Below, one piece after another: positions 11,441 through 24,499 of a DNA stretch of 64,000 bases. Below the pieces are notes generated by a model. It saw only the letters and a list, made by a program, of their open reading frames with translations, was not told the DNA's origin and made no database searches. The stretch comes from Parelaphostrongylus tenuis. Lineage: Eukaryota; Nematoda; Chromadorea; Rhabditida; Metastrongylidae. The translations under genes were made by a program, and so were the position numbers. The stretch lies in the NCBI GenBank assembly GCA_019055375.1, contig JAHQIW010003941.1:1-64000 (forward strand). Direction: 5' to 3'. The number at the start of each line of letters is the position of its first letter. Position 1 is the first letter of the stretch.

Positions 11441-12930
11441 ACACCCTCGAAAGTGATGTGCCGACCTAGTGCAGCGACAAACCACTGCCCATACTTGCAT
11501 TATTGCACATCCATAACTACTACGCCTCTTGCTTCAAATGATATTATAGCTCTGTTCAATAAATGCTGCAACTACTTACTCTCTGATAATGATTGTCATG
11601 GATGTGATTCCAATGTCAAGGAATCGTATTGCGAAGGTCTTAGTGTCTGTTCGTCGCGATGGTGACAGGATGACACGCGAATAACCAGGCTCTCCAAGCT
11701 GACCAAATGATCCCAGAACGGCACACATCTTACGCGACATTTCGGATAGGCAAATGCTAAACTGAAAATGATTATCGCTATTCTTTCAAAAAGTAGCTTT
11801 CAGAAAAGCAAATTTCGTCGCAGTGTGATTCGTTCTGACTCTATGAGAGCCTAATTGGAAAAGCACCAAGTTGATTCAAAGTTTGATCATTACTTATTCA
11901 TGTCCCTCTAGCAGAAAATCATGACTATGCGTATGATTTAAGTTCTCTCAGCGAAGTGCTTTTCGAAACATTTTCATTATCGCTACACTCGGAAAGAGGC
12001 ACATAATGATATGAAAGTTTCTCTTTATATAAAACTTTTTGAAAATTTTATATGTCGCTTTTTATATTTCCTTGGCTTCCCTAGAAGGATTTATTGCTGT
12101 AACGGAAACCTTCGCGTTAATTGTTTCATCGAGATAGACTGATTTCAGCAAATCGATCTGCAGATGTTAAAATGAGCAGCTCTTTTGGTTCGTCAAGAGA
12201 AATCTGACCAAATGATAAAGAGTGGAAAAGCTAGCAAGAATAAATGACTGGCAAGTAACACATCTATTCACTGTTCTTCTTTATATCATAGAGTATCTCA
12301 GCGACGTCAAAGCAAAGTCCCCATTTGCCTTGCTTCAAACTGAAGAGTTTGTTTTTCGATAACCATAGAAACACTACATTTCTCGATCAAAGTATTCGCG
12401 AAAAACGAGACCTGGTCATTGATAGTTCTTCTGTCTGTGATCGAGATCGTCGAACCAACTTTTTCATAATTCTAGACGCGCCATCTTGTTGAAAAGGTCT
12501 AACGTGCGTAACTTCCGACCCGTCCCGAGTAGGTTGAGCGCCAGAGTTTTTTATTGTCGATACACTTCGGAACTACAAAATCACTTTAGCCTCTGTTGAA
12601 TGAGTTGATTTAACATCACCTCCCCGATAGCTCGTCCAAGAACTGCCTTTTCATTTAGCACACGTATCGTACGATTTGGAGTAAATCAAAAAGGAAATGG
12701 GTCATGGAACAGGGAGTGGGGCAGAACGTTTGTTCTTAACTTTATTGCATTCATGATGCTTTTAAATATTTTCTAGACCATTTCACTTGTCATACCTATC
12801 CTGAGAACATTTGTTAAACATGTAGTAAACAAGTGAGCATCGCTGGACATTGAGAGGTCTACTTCAGAGATTGTTAGTGAAGTCTGACATATCGCTGTCA
12901 TAAACATTTTAGCTTCATCAGATTGACTTT
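11441..12930. other. No supported gene; one Cys-rich open frame
   Basis: An open frame at 11438-11665 (+) has ten Cys residues in 75 codons, but it overlaps the end of the RTE relic and has no splice support. The rest is AT-rich with nothing recognised. Confidence 0.3.
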
Positions 12931-12932
12931 CA

Positions 12933-13190
12933 TTGCCTTCACATGAGTTCCATCAAAACCACCTGGCTCCAGTCAGTGGGTTCTCGATCAAAGATTTCGA
13001 TGCTATTGTGCGAGTGTTATACACAGAATTACTCGGAATTGATGTTATCTTATTATCGCGAGATCTAAACATCCTACCTGCTCTCGTCCTTCATGACACA
13101 TCCGTGTTGGGAGCTCTTCTGAATCAAGGACATACTCCATTCCCATTATATATTACCGACAGAAATTCTCCGGTTGATTTTTTTGTATGA
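12933..13190 (+). CDS. Uncertain open frame, 85 codons
   Basis: The frame is open from 12933 and reads a plausible globular stretch (FDAIVRVLYTELLGIDVILL, LLNQGHTPFPLYITDR). No clear acceptor or donor borders it and no family was recognised. The neighbouring minus-strand frame at 13211-13453 is equally open, so the coding strand here is undecided. Confidence 0.25.
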   Translation: MPSHEFHQNHLAPVSGFSIKDFDAIVRVLYTELLGIDVILLSRDLNILPALVLHDTSVLGALLNQGHTPFPLYITDRNSPVDFFV

Positions 13191-14249
13191 TGGTAGCAAA
13201 TAATATATAATTATGGATAAGAATAAGAAAACGAGATTTGATGATGGGCGAGCAGACTCATCTCAATAAAAACGTCTTTCTTTGATACTATCACAACCCG
13301 ACGAGCCGCACAAAGATCTTTTTGTCCAGGAGTCCAGAAAACAAAGAAGATGCTCCATCTACCCACTGTGTCGGGAGCCTTAACTGTTTCCGAAACCGTA
13401 CCCGATGGTCTCAGCAAGCAATAATGAGCGTTTTTATTTTTGAGACTTAACATACGTATTCTTGAGCATCATCCTAAAACTACGAGTTTGAATGATATTG
13501 TTTCTCAGAAATTGACTACACTTCTTCTATATCGCACTGCTACTTCTAGCATTCGTGCTATTTTGTGCTTATGACTGCGACAACTTGAGGTGAAAGGACG
13601 AGTTGCAACAACTGAACAATGCAAAACTTCATTATGAAATTCTACCAGACTACGTGATACCGTGTAGTATAACACATTTACATGCCTAAAATGCGTATTT
13701 CCAAAGCTTGATGTGAAACAGCGACAGAAATAGTTTTCACAAATTGACGAACGTTGTATTCACTTACCCAAGTGGCACGGCATCAGATAACCATACTTCA
13801 TAGAAATATTGACAAATGTCGAGTTCATTCTGATTGGCGACTACAGAGGTATCACTTCATTGGGGAAAAGAACAGGATTTGTTGAAAATTTACAACCAGC
13901 GCTATCATAGCACAAGAATCTTGAAAATTTCGTCAAGAACTCACTAAAGTTGGTGCGTTGAATTGTGGAAAATTCCAGGAGTACGATCAGATGGAGCGCC
14001 GGCCACGGAAGAAATCGTTTTTTTCCAGTGACGTGTCGCATTCTCGAGGATTTCTTAGATCACAGGCATTGGAAGCGGCCACTAATAAGTTTTCTACATC
14101 TTTTGCGTAGTATTTAATGCATAAGTGGCAAAACATTCGGCGCTCATCAATCTTTGCATGGTGCATCAGACTCCACTTATAGCATTGGCGAAGTGACTGA
14201 ATACTTATTGTGCCAAGGTATTGCTCAATCAACCAACCTCTCTGATTGA

Positions 14250-16030
14250 AAAATCTTTGCTTGGTTACCCGCGAGGGCAGGTGGAGAGTCCTCAGATGTA
14301 TAGGATAATCAAACATCATCTGAAGAAACCACGTGCTTCCCAAAATGCAGGTTGATTCAGGGATAGAACTTCTGTTTTTGCATAGCCAATATGACATGAT
14401 TATTCATGCAAGTCGAAATGACCAAAAACTTGCAATTGGGTGATTGGGAAGTGTAAACGAACCATTTAGGAAATATTTCCAATCAATAAGCTCCACCTGT
14501 CCCTTTGGGAGAGACTGGCAAGCTCCCTGTGAACGCCGAAGTTCGGCGTTTAGAGCTTAGCAAGCTATACGTTGGTTATTATTTGCTGGAAAAGTAATAA
14601 AAGCGGGTCTCATTTCTTCTGATCCCCAAAGAGTTCCATTTGAAAATACGGACTAGAATGGAACGAACAGGGTGCGAGGCTATTTGAGTTTATTGTGACT
14701 ATCAAAACCGTGGTAACTCATGATTTCACAAGCCCCACTCAAAGCAGTAAACGTGAAAATCCTTTGAGAAAACTAATAAAGAGTACCATAACTAGATAAA
14801 TATCTCATTAAATAGAAGGTTCTGCATAATCGATGTCGCTGTAGTTCAAAAATCTAGACGAGATCAGACCATGGCAATATTATATTCTACGCGAAAAGGA
14901 GAAAAGATAGCTAAGTTCAAACAGAAAAAGTTCAAAACTACTATGAACTGAAATTCATAAAGATCGTCGGTTGGTTGTTGGGAAAATACCGTCATTCTCT
15001 ACAAAATAGTCGAAGAGTAGGATCATCTAAAATCTTCACGTTAGCGCTATGAAAGTCGACACTTCCAAAGTTATCAAGATACGTTTACCTCCACAATACT
15101 TGAACTGATACGCTAACGTGGAATCGCAAGAGCCACAGGCGCCCACAGCTCACGTCCTAATTTGAAAAACGCTGCAAAGAAGCGATAAAAGACAGTTTCG
15201 AAGAGGTAGAGCAGCAATTGTTGCAGGAGGTGCAAAAGGTGGAAAACATTCGTGGTGCCCACCAAAGCTTCGCTAGTTACAAGACCAAGAAGATTGCAGT
15301 TCGAAGCCTAACGGGACATACACAGCTTCCAGAAAGGCAATGGAAAGAATCACCCACAATTATAGACATCTCCTCGATAACCAAGTCCTCTTACCGCCAT
15401 TAGAAGAAGAACAAGATGGATTTTTTTTTCCAGCGGCTCGCCCTTACAAAATCAAACACGCAATTTCGTCAATAAGGAATAGAATAGCCCCTGGTACAGA
15501 GAAAAAAAAAACAGACACCTGAAAAATCTTCCGCCATTCCACATCAGCACACTGGCTCGGTTCTTCACTCGTTATCTGACAGGTAGTAAAGTTCTTAATC
15601 AGTGGAAAATCAGCCTAACAGTGATATTGTTCAAAAAGGGAGACCTTCACACTGGCAATATCTTCCCATCTGCTTGTTGTTCGTCGTCTAGAAACTTTTT
15701 ACTCGAGTCATCCCAAACAATATCAACAAAACACTGGACCAAGAATAGCAGTGCCAACAAGCAGGGTCTCCAGGACTCAGTACTACAGAACACATCCACA
15801 CGACAGCAAGACTTATGAAAGTCCCACGATGTTCAAAAAAACCTTTGCCTCACATTAAATGATTCGATTAAGACCCTTGATTCAAGTTGAAACATTAGCA
15901 GTCATAAAAACTGTGGACAGCCACGTCATCTCTACTCAGTACACAACACAACGATCCTGCTCAAGCTAACAAACATCTCACAGCCAAATCATCATGATTC
16001 TATGACGGTATTACTATTGAAGGTGGTTGA
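14250..16030 (+). mobile_element. Decayed RTE retrotransposon copy with 5' region
   Basis: 14250-14530 aligns with the 5' untranslated region of the other copies (59280-59510 plus, 32700-32960 minus): 'gagggcaggtggaga' against 'aagggcacgtggagt', then 'gcttccc', 'caggttgattcaggg', 'aataagctcc', 'gagagactggca'. 15170-15650 carries the linker and start of RT (KCREAIK, QRSFASYKTKK, TLARFFTRYLTG, ILFKKGD) in shifting frames. The endonuclease is largely erased. The 136-codon minus-strand frame at 13987-14397 overlaps this 5' region and is not taken as a gene. Confidence 0.65.
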
Positions 16031-16353
16031 CTATTAGCGCCTATCACTGAGAAGCGAATATTCTGTCTTTCTGAACTTATATGGAAGATTGGCCTCTCCG
16101 GGAACGAGACCGAAAAATAGGTACGTGAGCGTTGAAAAAACATATTTGAGCACACAAGCAAAAGATCTGGACCGAACGTTTTATTCTTTATCATAGATTC
16201 TGATGTTTGCAAATCTAGCTGGATGTATGACACATTGAGACAGTATTACTTTCAATGACAAAATTTTGAATACTTTAGCTTTTTACTTTCAGGGTGGTAG
16301 GGTCAAAATAAGTTCAAAAAAATTTAAAAACACATAGTTAACTTTCAACTCAC

Positions 16354-16795
16354 CTGTTGGTTCCACTGGAGATAAACATTCAGAATTTATTATATCTAAG
16401 CAAAAGTTGGAGATTTCCGAAAGTGAGCTGGTGGCATCAGGACACGTTTCGAACGATTTGATGTACTCACTGGCCACAGATGAACACCTTTGTTCTCAAA
16501 GATCATTATTTACTATTCAGGTTTTGACTATTTCTTTCTGAGCTTTTGTCGAGCGACTTTAAACGTCTCAAACTTCGAGATAAACAAGAAGAAAAGAGTG
16601 CAGATGTTTTTACGGCGATAATAGCATTACTTGACGTATTAGCAAAACTGATTCTAAAATGTGCAATTTTATAGATCCAGCCTGGTGTTCTCGTCACTTC
16701 GTCAAACATAGTAAAATTGATGGTCTTTGCTTGACTGCTTCCAAACTGGACTTGATAGAACAAGTTAAAGTCCAATGATCGCCGTCTTTTTCCGT
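16354..16795 (-). CDS. Candidate exons, unknown gene
   Basis: A minus-strand block up to about 16795 follows a CTTCTGTAG acceptor and reads in one frame LFYQVQFGSSQAKTINFTMF, then TPGWIYKIAHFRISF. A second block ends at 16354 with a GTGAGT donor and reads SVASEYIKSFETCPDATSS plus further Cys residues. The two are in the same direction about 120 bases apart, but I could not prove their junction. The Cys content would suit a secreted domain. No family was recognised. Confidence 0.3.
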
Positions 16796-17055
16796 GTCTG
16801 TTCCTACAGAAGATGTTAGTTTTACTTATGAATTAACATAAAGCTTCAACTAGATAGCCTTTTTTTCAGCCATTTCAATTTGACAGCTTCTTTTTTTGCT
16901 ACAAGGATTTTTTCCCGCTGTCGCTTACTTGAGATCACCGTTTAGAAATACTAAAAAAAATTTTTGCATAATAAATTTCCATATAATCTATACTTGGTGG
17001 GTATACACTCTTTGAATAATTTAGTTTGAGCCAATTGTCATGTGGACTGGTAAGG

Positions 17056-17450
17056 GCTCTTGTACAGCCCGATACACGTGTTTCGTCCTTGCAGACGTGT
17101 CAGCCGGGTAGAACCCGTAGTCTTTTGATCTATTCATAGTCAGTTCTCTCGAGAGCCTCACATTCCTTATAGAGAGTCACGAAGACGAACGTTTACACTC
17201 TATGTCAAGTGAAATTTTCACCTAACTCAGAGTGTTTTCGCACTCGACTGCTCGCTGGCTGGCACTTTTATCATATTATGCCTTTCTTTCAAGTGCTTTA
17301 TTAGCATTTAAGGCGTTCGTCTTCGATGACTCTCTATAAGGAGTGTGAGGCTCCCGAGAGAACTGACTATGAAAAGATCGAAAGACGACGAATTCTGCCC
17401 GGCTGACAAGTCTGCAAGGACGAAACACGTGTATCGGGCTGTACAAGAGC
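17056..17450. repeat. Long perfect-like hairpin element (MITE/foldback)
   Basis: The arms at 17056-17191 and 17314-17450 are inverted copies with about 90 percent identity by eye, about 136 bases each, separated by about 122 bases. The ends read GCTCTTGTACAGCCCGATAC. The high arm identity suggests a young element or active gene conversion. No open frame spans it. No clear target-site duplication was seen at its edges. Confidence 0.85.
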
Positions 17451-18730
17451 TATGTTTGGTTAGCTTTCGCCTCAAAATATCTTTAAACACTTTCACTTAG
17501 AAGAGAATCGTTTTTGCGTTCAGAATCCCAAACTCAACGATACCGTCAGATAATTACTGAAGTTGAGCGGAGCGGACCGTGATGGTTATCACTGCTTTTT
17601 TTATTTTGGGAAATTGACAACACAACGTTTTATATGGATCCTATCAGCGGCAAGAAGAAACCGTTTTGTGTAGACTCAATTTCAGTTCATACTCACACGG
17701 TGGCAATTCTGGAAGTCATTCACGTTCTACATGATCGTTAGGTACCGATGTATCGCTCCAAGGTTACATTAGCCCTCTGAAACATTGTCTCTTATCAGAT
17801 TTTCACCCTTAAGTAAAAGAAAAAGACAACGCAGACGTTGCTAAATATCGTCCTGCCAGAGCATATATAAAGTCGATTTCGCAACTGTTTTCGTGATTGG
17901 CCGGACTGAGTGTTGAATTAATGTCATTTTTCTTATTAACTTATTCATCAAATTTCAACCATTCGCGACGTCCTCTTGTTAATTCAAACAGCTGTATTAA
18001 ATTGATCCAAGGTCTAAGCAGCATAGAATTGCCGGTTTTGATAACTCCAGAAAAATTTGACCACCGTGGTTCTAGCATTGTTGATGATATTGTTGGACTG
18101 AAGACATCTAGAGTAGCCGCCGTGAAAAAAAATAGATATCTACACACTCATCTATTTCTGGTTCCATTCGGTGCAAAAGAAATGGAGTGTAATGAATTTA
18201 TAAGCGTGTCTTCACGCTCTTCTTTTCTCTTCTTTCTTTGGCAAAATCCTTTTTTTCTAACATCTATTAATATCTCTAACAGTGGATCTCTGAAATTGAC
18301 ACAAATAATTAATTTCGATATTTGATGTTTGTAGAAGCAGGATTGTGTTGCAATGTTTTCCATTATGTTCACTTTTTTCCGAATAGGGAAAAGTTTACGC
18401 AGCATGTAAGATTGTAATTCCAAGAGAGACTGGTACTTTCATGTAATACAAATACACAGATAATTTTGACTGCTATTATAAAGTATTCTGTTTCAAAATC
18501 GTGTCAAATCAAATATGCTCAAAGTGCTTGTTGTTCAAAAAAATAATCATCAATAATTCAAAATCAGTTTACCTCTTTGGAAAAAACTCGCAAGTCTTAT
18601 AATAGAATTTTATACCAGTTTTGGAGATCACTATGCGTTTAGACGTCCTAATTTTAAGTTGAACGCTAAGTTATCTTCGGTAGTATAGCAGTAATATATG
18701 ACTTGTGTAATCTAACATTTCTTTAGCCTT
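17451..18730. other. Undecided open frames, no supported gene
   Basis: 17897-18325 (+, 142 codons) and 17941-18147 (-, 68 codons, Trp-containing and ending in a stop) are open over the same bases. Neither has good splice borders or a recognisable motif, so I leave the strand undecided. Confidence 0.25.
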
Positions 18731-18799
18731 TTTGAACTTTATCGATCCTCTATTCTCAAAGGTTTCTCAGAGCTGGATAAAGTATTTTCACTGCAATAA

Positions 18800-19010
18800 T
18801 CAATTGAAATCTTAAATCTGTGCAGTTTCAACGCTGTTTTTGGTTTTTGGAAAGGTCTCCGTAATAAGCTGAAGCAAGAAAAATGAAATTTTTGCCATAC
18901 TCGGAGTGCTTCGTTTGCACGGCTACTGTCTGTTAGACGAAACTCGGCGTTTTCATAGCTGAATTTAATTTCTTGAAAGGGTCTTGAAAAAGTGCGTTGC
19001 ACGAGCAAAG
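18800..19010. repeat. Dispersed repeat, shared with 49560-49810
   Basis: Both loci share 'cagtttcaacgctg', then a purine-rich run, then 'ctc(g)gagtgcttcgtttgcacggctactgtctgt' in the same order. The minus-strand open frames here are part of the repeat. Confidence 0.5.
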
Positions 19011-19124
19011 AAGGATGCCGCGTGTTACACTCAGAGTTTCCTTCTCACATAAGATGTATATATGTACAAAAGTAGAGGAACGTTTATAAGAATTGTGGAA
19101 TGTCAGACTGATGCAAGCAACCAT

Positions 19125-21490
19125 ATTTTTTCCGTTACAAAGAGAAAATACTTGTTAAGTAATGAAAATCGCACGTAGCACATGAGGTTGGTCATCAGCC
19201 GTGCAGAAGAGGTCGAATTACTTTTTACAAGCAGCATAGCTGTTGTCGGATATCTGAAAGCTATTCATTGCTTGTGAAGTCAAAAAATAGTTGAGTGACC
19301 TTATGAGTAAGTATATATTAGGTGGAGAAAAATAGGAAACTACAAAAAAAGACGTGGGAAACGTGACTCACAAATATGAAGCAGCGCGCTCTGCTCTCCA
19401 TTCTGACAACAACAACTTTTGAATAATGCTATTTAAAAGTACGAAAACATCACATACGACTGTCAAAGTTCGCATAATTTTCAACTTTATCTGTCTGAAG
19501 ATATCCAGATGTAGACATTTGGTAAATGGACAAAATATCTCATTTTTGCGAAGCAGTGTTGAACTGCTCTACATCCAACATCCATTCATCTTTGATTTGC
19601 TGTTAGTGCAATGATTTTAAATTTTTCCATGCGTACGGCAATGATTTAGAGACCCTATCGAGTGTTGGCAAAGTGTTTCTAATACGTTCAAAACAAGTAC
19701 GAAGATTTTCAAAAGATCCAGTAGCTTTTTTTGACAATACTGTACACAACGCTGGAGCAGATTACTAGAAAAAATAAGCATATTGTAAACAGTAGACTGA
19801 ACACTACCAAATAGGTAGGGCTTCTTAAAGCAGCACGATGAAAGATATCGAAGGAACAGCTTACGCGGTAAAAATTGAGAGTTACTCTGATAAATGTATA
19901 TGAATCAAGACAAAAATCGAAAGAGGCATAAATCTGAGAGAAGCTGATAGTAATGTATGTATTACACAGACGGCGCCAGTTGTCCACAGATAACTGGTGA
20001 CTTAGTGTAGTAAAATGTGGCGTAGAACTTCATAATTAAAAAGGATGGAAAACATTGAAATGTCATAAATCAATATCGGGACGTCAATATAGCCTAATGA
20101 AGAGCAAAACTTGAAGTGTTCAATGAATGCCGTCCAATGCATAAACAGTCTGACAATGTGACACTTATTTCGGCCTGTTATGAGGTCTGGTTTGGCATTA
20201 TGCAGTGCTAAGCAGGGGTTTGTTGCGTCATTCCAGACTTCTCAGTAGCACACTAGCATTTAGTTCGACCGATCCCATAAGAAGATTCTCCTACATATCG
20301 ATCATATCGAGAAATCGACGCCGAATAATAGATTACCGTAAGTTAGGTAACAAAATCTCCCGACATTGCAATGACTACAGTCAAGTGCATGTGTTTGTAA
20401 AAGTGTGTCATACATTACTCTGCACTGTTTATATAGACCTCGCTCAAAATAATGACATAAATATGGATAAAAAGGACATGTAGTGAATGACCAGCGACGC
20501 TGGTTCTCCACGTTTGTTACCTCCGGTGTCCTTCGAGGGGGACCGCTTCATTGAACAACAGCAAATTCATTCGCGAAGCGATCAAGGCATCAGAACACCA
20601 ACTTGCTAAATCTCCCAATTTTAATGTTCTGCAACGCGAGAGATTTAAGTTCTAAATCACCTTTTACTCATATGTGCTAAGTCATTCAAAGGAAGTTTTG
20701 TCACAATTCACAAACATTCGTGGAGAGAAAGCATAAATTTGCCGTAATTGAAATGAACAATGATATGGAGAGCGATGAAAAACTTAATAGTAGCCGTTGC
20801 ACCTTTACTACTATGCCTACATATGGCTGCAACCTGAAGCAGAAAGGAAGACGTTGTTGTCCACAACGCATGACACCGTTGAATATATATGGAGGCGGAC
20901 GGAATAGTGCTGTATCTCAAGCAGGTTTGTATGTTTGAGAGACCATGTAATTTCAGTCAAAGAAACAAGCAAGCTGTTAAGGAAGTGTCGTGCTAACATG
21001 CTGATAGATAACTGATGAACACGTGTATGGAGCCTTCTACCTCAAGTATTCTCAATTCGCATTTCAGAATTTTTCTCAATTTAACTTTGTTCCTCTCCTT
21101 TATTCTTCATCGTTGAATCAGGTAATATCCTATTTAATTTGAACGTACTGATTGATCATTCAATATTCCTCTATGCATCATTGCATCCAATGTTTGGTGT
21201 TGCAGAAGATTTTTAATGACAATCATTAGATATATGCCAGAGTTAATGTCCTAGTTAGTCAAAAGACTGACGCACTGAAGGAGGGAGAGATTCTCTCTAC
21301 GAGCAAAGCTTTCCTTCACTAAAACAAATTTTGGATAAAAAACCATGATCACGCAAAAAAATTACTGGGTTGGAAAGAGTTTTCCCATCGTTTGCATGGG
21401 AATATCGTTTTTCGCATGGATAGTGTATGATTTTCAAATCGTTTGAAAGTTCTACTTCTTGCGCATCTATTGATATATAATTTGTCTATA
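19125..21490. other. No supported gene
   Basis: AT-rich with only short open frames. 20205-20480 and 20708-20940 are open on both strands without splice support. Confidence 0.35.
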
Positions 21491-21501
21491 TCTGCTACAG
21501 A

Positions 21502-22042
21502 ATGGAATTGCTCAGAGAACAAAAACCTTTGTTGATGTTTTACGAGTACAAATTTGATTCAAATATTGCTGATGTTGCTCGCCGAGTCAAGAAAGCTTGG
21601 GGCGGTCGTACAGTTGCTGAATCAGCAAAACGCGAGCTATTTCGTGAGTTCAAGGCTAGAAATGAGCTGGACCGAGTTTACGATTACTTAGCTGAGAAGT
21701 GCCCAGAACATGTTCCTTTGCCTAAATGGCCCTTTGTTCCAGCAAGACAACGCAATACCACACTCAGCCAAAAAGACCAAGGCAAAGTTTGAGAATTGGA
21801 CGGAGTTGAAATAGTACCGTGTCCGCCATATAGTCCGGACATTGCTCCATCTAATTACGGCCTTTCCGATCAAGCAACACTATTAGGAATGTCGCCGATT
21901 TGAATCTTCGAATGAAGTTGAAGAAGCATGTCAAGAATTCTTTGATTCAAAGTCGAAGGAGTAGTACTTCGATCAGATCCGAAACCTGGCAGACCGACGG
22001 CAAAAAGTGATGGTTAATGATGGCCTGTATTTTAATGAATAG
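21502..22042 (+). pseudogene. Mariner transposase relic, internally deleted
   Basis: The start reads like a mariner N-terminal helix-turn-helix (LLMFYEYKFDSNIADVARR), then passes quickly into the catalytic C terminus: KTKAKFE-like, LDGVEIVPCPPYSPDIAPSN, then EEACQEFFDSKSKE, YFDQIRNLADRRQKV and a natural stop at 22040-22042. At about 180 codons it is half of a usual mariner transposase (about 345), so the central part is gone. There are in-frame stops (TGA at 21790, TAG at 21963) and a frame change near 21880. The third catalytic residue, normally Asp in the PSDY motif, is Asn here. Cannot be active. Confidence 0.85.
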
Positions 22043-22049
22043 CTGTCGC

Positions 22050-22870
22050 TGTTTGTTGTTTAAATATATGCACGTACAGCGGCCTTTATATTAATACTGG
22101 AGCGACATTCCAAACTTGTGCATTGTGCGCCGGTAGGGACTGTTTAACAAACTACTTGGTGATTTACGAACTCAAGTCATCGTATTAGGAAAAGAACAAA
22201 TTATATACATTGATTCTATCAGTAGTACCTTATCCGATTATGCATGGCATAGAAGCAAGATCAAGCTGAAAGTTACGATTATGCTAAAATGTCTTCGCAC
22301 CTTTGCTAGGAATGATCTTCCCTGTCCATAGTCAACTAAAGATATTCTACAACGGTTCAAAGAAGTTTGAAAGAAAAGAGTTTGCCACTTTACATTTTCG
22401 AATAAATTAGCACAAACCTATGTGCAAAAACAAAAAAGCACCGTTACACATAGCGAGCATTCAATGAGTGACAAAAAAAAGAAAAATATAGCTAGTTTTT
22501 TTTGAACGCCTTTGATATCCTTAAAGGCATAACATCGCTACTCTGTGCTCTGCTTGGTGAAGAGCGATGAAATATAATATTCCGCAATGAAATAGATTCG
22601 AAAACAGGAAAATTTCCCAAAAAATCTTCCTTGATAAAAAATACACCTAAATCTTCACTCCCACTGAAACATTACGAGAGCAATCTCCATAGCAAAAGTT
22701 TGAGCTGTAATCAGAACTGATCTCTTCAGGAGCCCATTAAGAAAATGAAATGCATATACACGCAATAGAATATTTTCTGCTCTTCTCCCGCAAAAAAGCA
22801 CTATAGATGGACAAGGTAGAATGCACACTATCAGCTTAGACAATGTGCTTGTATAAACATTGCGAAAGCG
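22050..22870. other. No gene seen
   Basis: AT-rich spacer between the mariner relic and the SINE cluster. Confidence 0.35.
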
Positions 22871-22879
22871 GTGGCATTG

Positions 22880-22990
22880 GTGCTGTAGTGGTAGCATGCG
22901 TCCCCGGTATGTATGGAACCTGAGTAATTCCCTTGTGAGATCGGATTTTTGCCTACCACTTAATTCTCCTGGAGCGTTGTATAAGTTGGC
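22880..22990 (+). mobile_element. tRNA-derived SINE, family B (partial)
   Basis: The tRNA-like head 'ggtgctgtagtggtagcatgcg' is followed by a diverged B box, then 'gagatcggatttttgcctaccacttaattctcctgg', the family-B body also seen at 29270-29300 and 23890-23930. Confidence 0.55.
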
Positions 22991-23504
22991 CTAAAAAGAA
23001 TAACACATAGCACATTAGAGTGGTGCTCTTGTCCAAATAATTTGTCTTGATCCGACTACGAAGACCCTTATCACGATGAAGGAATGGCGTGTACAATAAA
23101 CTTGAACCAATGCACCTTTGAGGAAGGTGTGTGCATCGAAACATTAGTCGAATAGAAAAATTTGTAAAAGCTGTGTCAGGTAAACAACGTGAAAGGATTT
23201 TTTGACATACAATCCAAAAAACGTAGATAACGTGCAACCTTGAATCAAGCTGAAAAGACAACTTCTAGCTAAGGTGAAACCGTCCAGGCACTTTCCAAGG
23301 CTACACGGATTTGAAGGGACAGGCAAAACGCTTTGGTATAGGTTTCTCAGAGTCGAATTTGGTGTAACAACAAAACAGTGGTGCATTTAGGGCATCGTAT
23401 GATTTATCTTGAAGTTAAATGGTCAGTCATGGAGTAAAAAACTTGTAACTGTCGTCTAGAGTCTGCACTCAGTTTTTCGAAACACATCTAACAAAAACAG
23501 CAGG

Positions 23505-23740
23505 TGTTTTTTACTGCATTTTTCGTAGTGCTATGATGTTTCATGTATAGTTAAGTGAATTGAGTAGGTGCACAAAAACACGACTTCAGGCGGGAGTTGA
23601 ACCGGCGTTTCATCCACATCGCAGACGTGCGTTACCACTACACCACCGATTTACATTGGCGTCTCAGTTCACTTAGGTATATATGAAACACCTAACAGAA
23701 TTGAGTGGTAAGCAAAAATGCAGCCTTGATCAGGAGCTGA
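23505..23740 (-). mobile_element. tRNA-derived SINE, family B
   Basis: On the minus strand 23590-23650 reads as a tRNA-like unit: 'ggtggtgtagtggtaacgcacg' (A box) and 'ggttcaactcccg' (B box). The body and tail run leftwards, ending 'tttttactgc' at 23505 as in other copies. A second short piece of the same orientation lies at 23675-23740. Confidence 0.7.
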
Positions 23741-23854
23741 TCGGGGTCACCGCTTGCTTACCACTTATTCTTCTACATCTCTCTATCATAGCTATCAGCC
23801 ACTGACTATTAACAGATCTGGTAGGGTGAGCAATATCGCCTTATAAACCCAGTT

Positions 23855-23995
23855 GAGTTGTTATCCCTCCTACTTATGTAAATACAAGACACCCGTCAGA
23901 GGTCGAATTTTTGCTTCCCACTCAATTCTGTTAGGTATATTTGAAACGTCATAGCGCTGCGAAAAAGCAGTAAAACATCAGGTATCTTAAAATTT
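23855..23995 (+). mobile_element. SINE family B 3' half
   Basis: 'gaggtcgaatttttgcttcccactcaattctgttaggtat', then 'gaaacgtcatagcgctgcgaaaaagcagtaaaacat', the family-B tail. It faces away from the minus copy at 23505-23740, so the two form a head-to-head pair. Confidence 0.65.
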
Positions 23996-24499
23996 TTCTG
24001 AAGTTACACTTGAGTGAAATTTTCAAATCGCTCGTCCCGTGAAGCTGAATACACCACTTTTGATTTACCAACACGTGGTTGTTTATAGAGTTGAATTAAA
24101 CCCAATATTTGGAGACCTAATACTAACGGGAAAAAAGAAAAGATGTGGTAGTGAAAAATACCCTGAACAAAGTCGTTTCCGAACAATTTGTTATTACGTA
24201 CTAAAATCACATGCCATTCTCCTAGAATTTCCGAATATCGAATTCTCATAAGTTCAAAAATTTATTTATTTCTTTCTTTACTCGATCCGTCATCACATTT
24301 TTTATTGTGTCAATCCCAGTACTTCTAGCATCTGATTCGTTTTTTTGTCTTCTTCTTGAATAACGTAGAATACTATTTTAACATGTTTTCTTGCAATCTC
24401 GAGGACAGCCTGGCTGTGGCGCTATCTAACTGCTGGAGAGTGTTTGGGGATGGAGTTCGGCTCCCCACGGGCATCACATCGCTCGGCCAAGGCGCTCCA

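Noticed and set aside
13987..14397. 136-codon minus-strand open frame
   Set aside because: Overlaps sequence collinear with the RTE 5' untranslated region on the plus strand. No splice borders or motifs.
17897..18325. 142-codon plus-strand open frame
   Set aside because: Long but without motif or splice support, and the opposite strand is equally plausible. Listed only as undecided.
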